Shown piece after piece: positions 59,201 through 64,000 of a stretch of 64,000 nt of DNA. Where the stretch lies: positions 20,927,854-20,991,853 of the forward strand of contig CM055111.1 of NCBI GenBank assembly GCA_029204225.1, given 5' to 3'. This stretch comes from Diphasiastrum complanatum (taxonomy: Eukaryota > Streptophyta > Lycopodiopsida > Lycopodiales > Lycopodiaceae). Made by a program: the position numbers and the translations under genes. How positions within the stretch are numbered: the stretch's first letter is position 1; each line of letters starts with the position of its first letter. A model generated the notes under the pieces. That model made no database searches. It saw only the letters and a program-made list of their open reading frames with translations, and was not told the origin of the DNA.

Positions 59201-59510
59201 TTTTGTATTGGGCTCTCTTACTCCATCCGCAATAACTTTGAACTTTTGGTTCACATCCTTCACAAAGAAACGATCATGGGAGAATTATACTTTCAACTTT
59301 TAATTGATAATGACTCCAACAAAAAGTAGATTTTTCTTCAAACCTAGTACGTAAAGTACCTCCCTGATCATCCTGCTTTTGCCATCAGGTAGTTGGATTG
59401 AAACGATGCCTATCCCCTTGATCTTGCACACCTCACCATTTGCTTGTGAAACAGATGTTCCGTTATCCAACACTTTCAAGCTATTGAATGCTATGAGGTT
59501 AAGTGCTAAT
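56292..59510 (-). pseudogene. Ty1/copia pol, best preserved in the window
   Basis: Minus-strand order: end of protease region (59518-59300, VLYVLGLKKNLLFVG); GAG-pre-integrase with HKRLGHLN and CESCVYGK zinc ligands (59187-58990); integrase core (58914-58180) with all three acidic residues, TFIDDMSRKTW, LRSDSGGEYKS and NGVVERKNRM; RT lead-in and palm (58190-57414: WVYRTKYHADGSIAKHKARL, LHQMDVKSAFLNGELEEEVF); 57395-57120 with KALYGLKQAPRARY and ALYVDNLIIT; RNase H (56762-56508 [20 protein letters not shown]; 56480-56292 KHIEIQYHFIHERL). The catalytic YVDD box reads YVDN. Two frameshifts (near 59200 and 58185) and about six stops are visible; 58190-56292 stays in one frame. Gag and the 5' LTR are missing. 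Confidence 0.92.
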
Positions 59511-60263
59511 CTTGACAAACCGTTTTGGGATCAAGCTTTGTTGTGTGCCAATTTCTTGTGCAATAGGTGGCCGAGTGCTATTTTGGACGGAGGGACACCT
59601 TTTGAGATGCTATTCAAGAGGAGGCCGAGTGTCAACTTTCTAAGAACCTTTGGATGCACATGCTATGTCAACATTACTCTTCATGATAGGACCAAGGAGG
59701 AACCATCTTGAAGAAGAGGTATTTTTGTTGGATATAGTGAGGTGAGTAAAGCCTACAAGGTTTACATTCCTTCTACTAACAAAGTGATTGTTGGTAGAGA
59801 TGTCATTTTTGATGAGGGGAACATTCCAAAGGTGTCTTCCAATATGATTGATGGTAGAGTGGATGGATCTAACATTCTTGATGTTGATGAGAAGGATGTT
59901 ACTTTGGATGGTGGTGATGATGGACCTTCATCAAGTCAAAAGCCAAGGAGAACATCAAGAGAAAGACAAGTACCTTCAAGGCTCACTTATGATAAAAAGG
60001 GTAAGCAAGTAGTTTCTGGAATTTATGTTGCTTTCCTAACCTCTTTGGATGATCCTACAAGTGTAGATCAAGCAAGGAAAGAAGAGGAGTGGATCCAAGC
60101 AATGGATCTTGAGTATCGATCTCTTATGAAGAGTGAAACATCTTTTGGAGGATTTTCTTGTGTACATGGAGCTATGCAAGTGGACAGATGTTATCTTGCT
60201 GTAAAATCAGGTAATGGATCTGGAAAACAAAGTGTGTTCAATGACTTTGATGGTCAAGTTTAA
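59510..60263 (+). pseudogene. Ty1/copia integrase C-terminus to RT lead-in, plus strand
   Basis: Plus frames give ANLDKPFWDQALLCANFLCN, then FLRTFGCTCYVNITLHDRTK (59500-59700), then, after one stop, KAYKVYIPSTNKVIVGRDVI and RRTSRERQVPSRLTYDKKGK, and EEEWIQAMDLEYRSLMKSET before the text stops matching at about 60140. It meets the minus-strand copia head on near 59510. It ends just where the RT core should begin. Confidence 0.85.
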
Positions 60264-60940
60264 GATCAAGAGGTTAATCTCAAAGTGCTTCAACTAGTCA
60301 AAAGGGAAGTTGGCAATTTGGAGCTAGTCAAGAGCATCAAAGGAGAGGTAATTGGCAAAGATGTTATAGATCTGTTTTTGCAGCATATTGAAGACTCAAG
60401 TAAGGTCAAAGGAGTAGCAAGTAAGTGTTGTTCAAGTCTACTTTATTTGTTCTATCTCATGTCTGAGCATTTTCATGTGGATGTGTGCAAATTGTCAAGA
60501 TATGGTGAAGCTATTGGAGGCTCATTATGTCACTAATGCATGGTCAAGTCATCAAGGTATGATGGCATCTTATTGCAAGATGGAGATGGAAGCTCAATCA
60601 TGGAGTATCATGGTGGATACATGGCAACAAAGGACAAAGAAGGAGGAGACATGCAAGCAAAAGTTGATCACTCACATTTATTGTTTGTTTGCTATATTTT
60701 TCTAGAGAGTTCAGAGTTGGAAGCATGGTGGAATCATTTCATTTACATTCTAATTGATTCTTCATGTTCTAGTCACATTTTTACAAGTAAAATTGATGTA
60801 AGAAATAGTGAAGCATCCCAAGTGGACACTATTCTCTATATCAACTATGGTTGTTTCTATTTTGAGCATTACATGATCATCGAAAGGAGATCTATTCTTA
60901 GAAAGAAGATCATTCTTATGATGGATCAAAGTTCTATTGT
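60140..60940 (+). other. Unassigned insert replacing most of a copia RT and RNase H
   Basis: Between the RT lead-in and the last RNase H residues the sequence has open plus frames (60285-60536, 60540-61076) with no RT motif: VGNLELVKSIKGEVIGKDVI, FLQHIEDSSKVKGVASKCCS, then SELEAWWNHFIYILIDSSCS. SMLILIDSSCSSHI-type text may recall a copia protease start, but the catalytic context is absent. It is either heavily decayed copia or foreign DNA. Confidence 0.4.
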
Positions 60941-61048
60941 CGAAAACTATGCTAGGAGCAAGCATATTGAGATACAATATCACTTTGTGAGGGAGCAAGT
61001 CATTGCAAAGGAGGTGGAGCTGATATCTTTACCAAAGCATTGGGAAAG
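60940..61048 (+). pseudogene. Copia RNase H C-terminal tip with in-frame loss
   Basis: ARSKHIEIQYHFVREQVIAK is followed at once by EVE and, in a shifted frame, ADIFTKALG. About 20 residues that normally lie between are absent. It then runs straight into family Y LTR sequence at 61051. Confidence 0.75.
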
Positions 61049-61050
61049 GG

Positions 61051-61534
61051 TTAGTAACGAAGATAATTGTTTCTAACATATTTGTGTACTGCTTGAGTTC
61101 TTTAACCATGACCAAACTTTAGTTGTTAAGGACTTCTGTCTAGAACACATGAGGTAATGAATAAGATTAACTTTTTGTCTGTTCGTACATGTCTGCATCG
61201 AACATATTAGAGATCCTTGTTGACAACTTAATTAGTCAGAGTGCATTTCATTCGAGTTATTCTGATATCATTTTACATACAGAACGCTTTATCTTCGGTT
61301 TGGTAGAGGAAGGCTATTGTTTAGCATTTATTACCTGTATTCAACTTTTCTAAAAGTGGTATTAGCTACTTACAAAATGTCTGTTGACAACTAGATTTTC
61401 TTTCGACTCTATTTCATTCGAAATAAGTCAATAATGTATCAACTTAACAACTTTTAAAAGCTATGTTCTTGGGGAATGATCTAAATAGTACATAAGTATA
61501 GCAATTTGGTGTTGGTATATTATGACATATGCCA
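61051..61534 (+). mobile_element. Family Y LTR, 3' half (5' LTR of the gag element)
   Basis: It begins inside the LTR at gttagtaacgaagataattg, matching 48083-48181 and, inverted, 28765-28466. It ends ..TGCCA five bases before a primer site. The promoter half is missing. Confidence 0.78.
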
Positions 61535-61539
61535 ATTTT

Positions 61540-61557
61540 TGGTGCCGTTGACGGGGA
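61540..61557 (+). other. Primer binding site, tRNA-Asp type
   Basis: TGGTGCCGTTGACGGGGA matches the tRNA-Asp site TGGCGCCGTTGCCGGGGA with two changes, after a five-base spacer. Confidence 0.85.
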
Positions 61558-61608
61558 TAGTCAGATAAAGTTGATGCAAACTGACAACTCCATCTCCATC
61601 TCCATTGT

Positions 61609-64000
61609 ATGTCAGATAGAGTTGCTCGACTAGGAAGATATCGGAGACTTCGAGAAGAATTTTTTAAAAGACTTCAAAAATCTTTTCAAAGAGAAGAATC
61701 ACCTTTTCTAAATTTGAATCTTGAAAAACTATTTAGAAATCTGCTTCCTGAAGCTTCTACTACAGCTGAACCAGGTTCTGAAGTCATTAATCCAGAACCA
61801 GATCCTGATCCTAATCTTGGGTCGGAGCCTGAACTAGAATCGAGTATGGAAAGTCTTGTTCCATGTTTCACGTCAATCTCAAAGATCAAATATGATTATT
61901 TAAAAGGGACGTCTTCAGATGATGCTAACATTTATGTTTCGCAGTTCGAGTCAATTGCTAACTTGAATAATGAAGGTGCTGATGCAGACAAGCTGCGAAT
62001 TTTTTCAGGTCTTATGAGAAAGCAAGCAAGCATATGGTACAGTCAAGTTGAACCAGGACGTGTTGCCACCTGGTTACTGCTAAAAGATGCGTTTCTAGAC
62101 CAGTTCAGAGAAATTGGTTATTTGTCCAGAATCCTAGGACGACTTAATAATGTCCAAAGAAAAAAAAGAATCGTTTTGAAGGTACACACGAAAAGTAAGA
62201 AATCTGATTGGAAAACTAACTAGTATATACCCTGTCGCAATGCAGATTGAGTGGTTTTTGATAGCTTTACCACCAAAAATTGATCGATACTGTAGACAAG
62301 GAGATACAACTTCTTTATTAGCAGTCATAGTGAGTGTTGTGAATTATGAGACTTCCAAGTTAGCACGTAAAAGATGTTCTACCAGACGAACTCAAAAGTC
62401 TAAGCATGACTTCAACAACAGTGAAGATGAATCTAAATCTGAATCTAGTTCAAGTTCTTCCACTTTCAATTTTGATTCTAGTGACTCATCAGACACAGAC
62501 ATTGATGACACCGACTGAAGAAAGAAACGAAAGTCCAAACGAAAAGAAGAGGGTAAAAACTATGAGGATAAGTCTTTGACCTCTGAAGTTGAAAAGCTTT
62601 GGAAAAGTAACATGGCTGATCTCAACAAGAAGTTCAACGATCTGAAAGTTCAAATTTCAGAAGTTGCAAACAAAAGGCCGAAAGCTTCTTCTTCGAATTC
62701 AGGACTATGGTGTACGAAATGCAGTACATCTGGACATTCTAAAGAAGAGTGTAGAGCTGTGAACATAAAGTATGTTGAAGATCCTTCTCAGGAAGTATTG
62801 TTTATATTTCAAGATGATGCATCTACTAATTATGATTAGGGTTCCGCAACACCATTTCAACAAGGCAAACCTAAGTTTGCACCAAAGCGACACAACCCAC
62901 CAGAATTTGTCGGTTCTACTAGTTTGAATAAACCTCTTTCGGAAAACTGTTATAACTGTGGTGAATGAGGACACTTTTCGCCAAATTGTCCACATCCGCA
63001 AAAATTGATCGGCTTTATACGTTTGTGTTCAAACTGCAAAGAACCAGGCTTTAAGTATCCGGATTGTCTACAATCGTTAAAGCCGCGTCCAAAGTATCAG
63101 TATGTTGTTACACCTACTGCTACTACTGATACAACATTAAAATTTTTGGCTGATGCTATTGTGCAGAAGGTTGATGTCATTGAAGCAAAACAATCAAAGA
63201 CAGTTGACCATTCTTGGTTGAGTGATGTCGAAAAGTTATTCAAGGTAACTACGAGAAGCAAAATTTTCTCAAAACCTGATACAAAAATACCTTCAAAGAA
63301 ACGAAAGAAGTCCTCGAAGAAGAAAACATCGAACAAGGCAATAGCAAAAGAAGATCTTAAAGCTGATCCTAATTACGATCGTGATGTAGCTAAGTTATTC
63401 TCAAAGGATATTTTTGCAAAAGTGAAAGAAATTATCAATTCTGAGATACAAATAGCTGCTATAGAAAAGAAAGTTACCTTTGAGAAAGGGGATGTAGAAA
63501 TCACGAAGACAAAACTTCCGGAGGCTATTATCGACAAACTTATCTCAAAAGCGAAGATGAAAGCCTATGACATTGTCATGGATATTGGTTCTCTTTGTCC
63601 TAATATTACTTTTGAGCAATTATTGGCTGACAATAATTATTATCGTAAGCAGTTGAAAAGTCTTTCTTTTTCTAAGAAGAAGAAACCAATTTCTTTGTCA
63701 GATGTTGGCATAATGTCCACTGATCTGGGAGATCTTGGCGCACCAAAGGTCGACGTTACAATTGCTGGATGTTTAATTGAAAAAGTGCCGATTGATTCAG
63801 GTTCTAGTGTTAATATAATAACTGAAGACACCGCTCATGCCTTGGGATTGACGGATATTCAACCAACCCAAAGAAATATCAAATTGGCTGATTCGACATG
63901 AAGAAAGCCTATTGGTGAATTGAAGGACGTAACAATGTATATACAATCCAAGCCTTTTACGAAGAATTTTATTGTCATCAAACCACTTGGTTTGTCATCA
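61609..64000 (+). pseudogene. Ty3/gypsy gag-protease, family Y, runs off the window
   Basis: ATG 61609 opens MSDRVARLGRYRRLREEFFK; an acidic spacer follows, then a Retrotrans_gag core (IKYDYLKGTSSDDANIYVSQ, MRKQASIWYSQVEPGRVATW). A shift in an A-run near 62160 moves reading to the next frame, which continues VAMQIEWFLIALPPKIDRYC. A Ser/Asp-rich part follows, then three knuckles: CTKCSTSGHSKEEC (62712), CYNCGE-stop-GHFSPNC (62951-62992) and CSNCKEPGFKYPDC (63029), where His is Phe. A long Lys-rich segment leads to the protease start VPIDSGSSVNII (about 63790). A TGA ends the frame at 63899. Stops in the second frame are at 62175, 62516, 62837 and 62968. The rest of pol would lie beyond 64000. 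Confidence 0.88.

Overview
The window is repeat-dense nuclear DNA of a land plant. The evidence is plant-type Ty1/copia and Ty3/gypsy elements, initiator-Met and Asp tRNA primer sites, a plant En/Spm (CACTA) transposase, a plant A-type cytochrome P450 exon, and (CT)n tracts of 150-245 bp. A large-genome plant, possibly a non-flowering one, is likely; the sequence does not prove the lineage. No intact host gene is visible. Almost every coding stretch is a mobile-element relic with stops and frameshifts, many of them TAG or TGA that could come from C-to-T change.

Layout. 1-3223: the 5' part of a decayed CACTA element on the minus strand, ending in a recognisable terminus. 3224-8100: AT-rich, microsatellite and minisatellite DNA. 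8160-12340: a plus-strand gag-only gypsy relic with a piece of its LTR (family C). 12570-13160: a capsid/gag-like fragment. 13170-13759 and 18895-19755: two copies of a P450 first-exon 5' region. 13821 to about 17790: a compact LTR-gag-LTR element on the minus strand with no pol. 20533-28465: gypsy gag and pol relics. 28466-31375: a family Y LTR, then a coiled-coil ORF (copy A). 31383-34078: two gypsy fragments in opposite orientations. 34078-37394: a minus-strand copia element with its 3' LTR (family D). 37482-42090: a plus-strand gypsy element with family C LTR, primer site, minisatellite leader and internally deleted pol. 42090-43950: copy B of the coiled-coil ORF. 44032-45794: a copia 5' LTR, primer site and gag. 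46190-48181: gypsy gag, then a family Y LTR. 48182-50060: a decayed, still intron-bearing host-type gene. 50060-50655: a copia 3' end. 50656-56088: a second gag-only family C element, on the minus strand, with both LTR remnants. 56090-59510: the best preserved copia pol. 59510-61045: fragments of another copia. 61051-64000: a gypsy 5' LTR fragment, Asp primer site, gag and protease running off the window.

How it fits together. The elements form a nested patchwork of at least three LTR families seen more than once (C, D and Y). Family C is notable: two copies carry gag but no pol, plus a conserved stretch of about 2.3 kb, while one copy with a related LTR carries pol but no recognisable gag. 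The most host-like items are the spliced pseudogene at 48.2-50.1 kb, the coiled-coil ORF pair A/B and the duplicated P450 exon. I found no CRISPR array, operon, rRNA, tRNA or clear undescribed system; the gag-only elements and the A/B gene family are the closest candidates.
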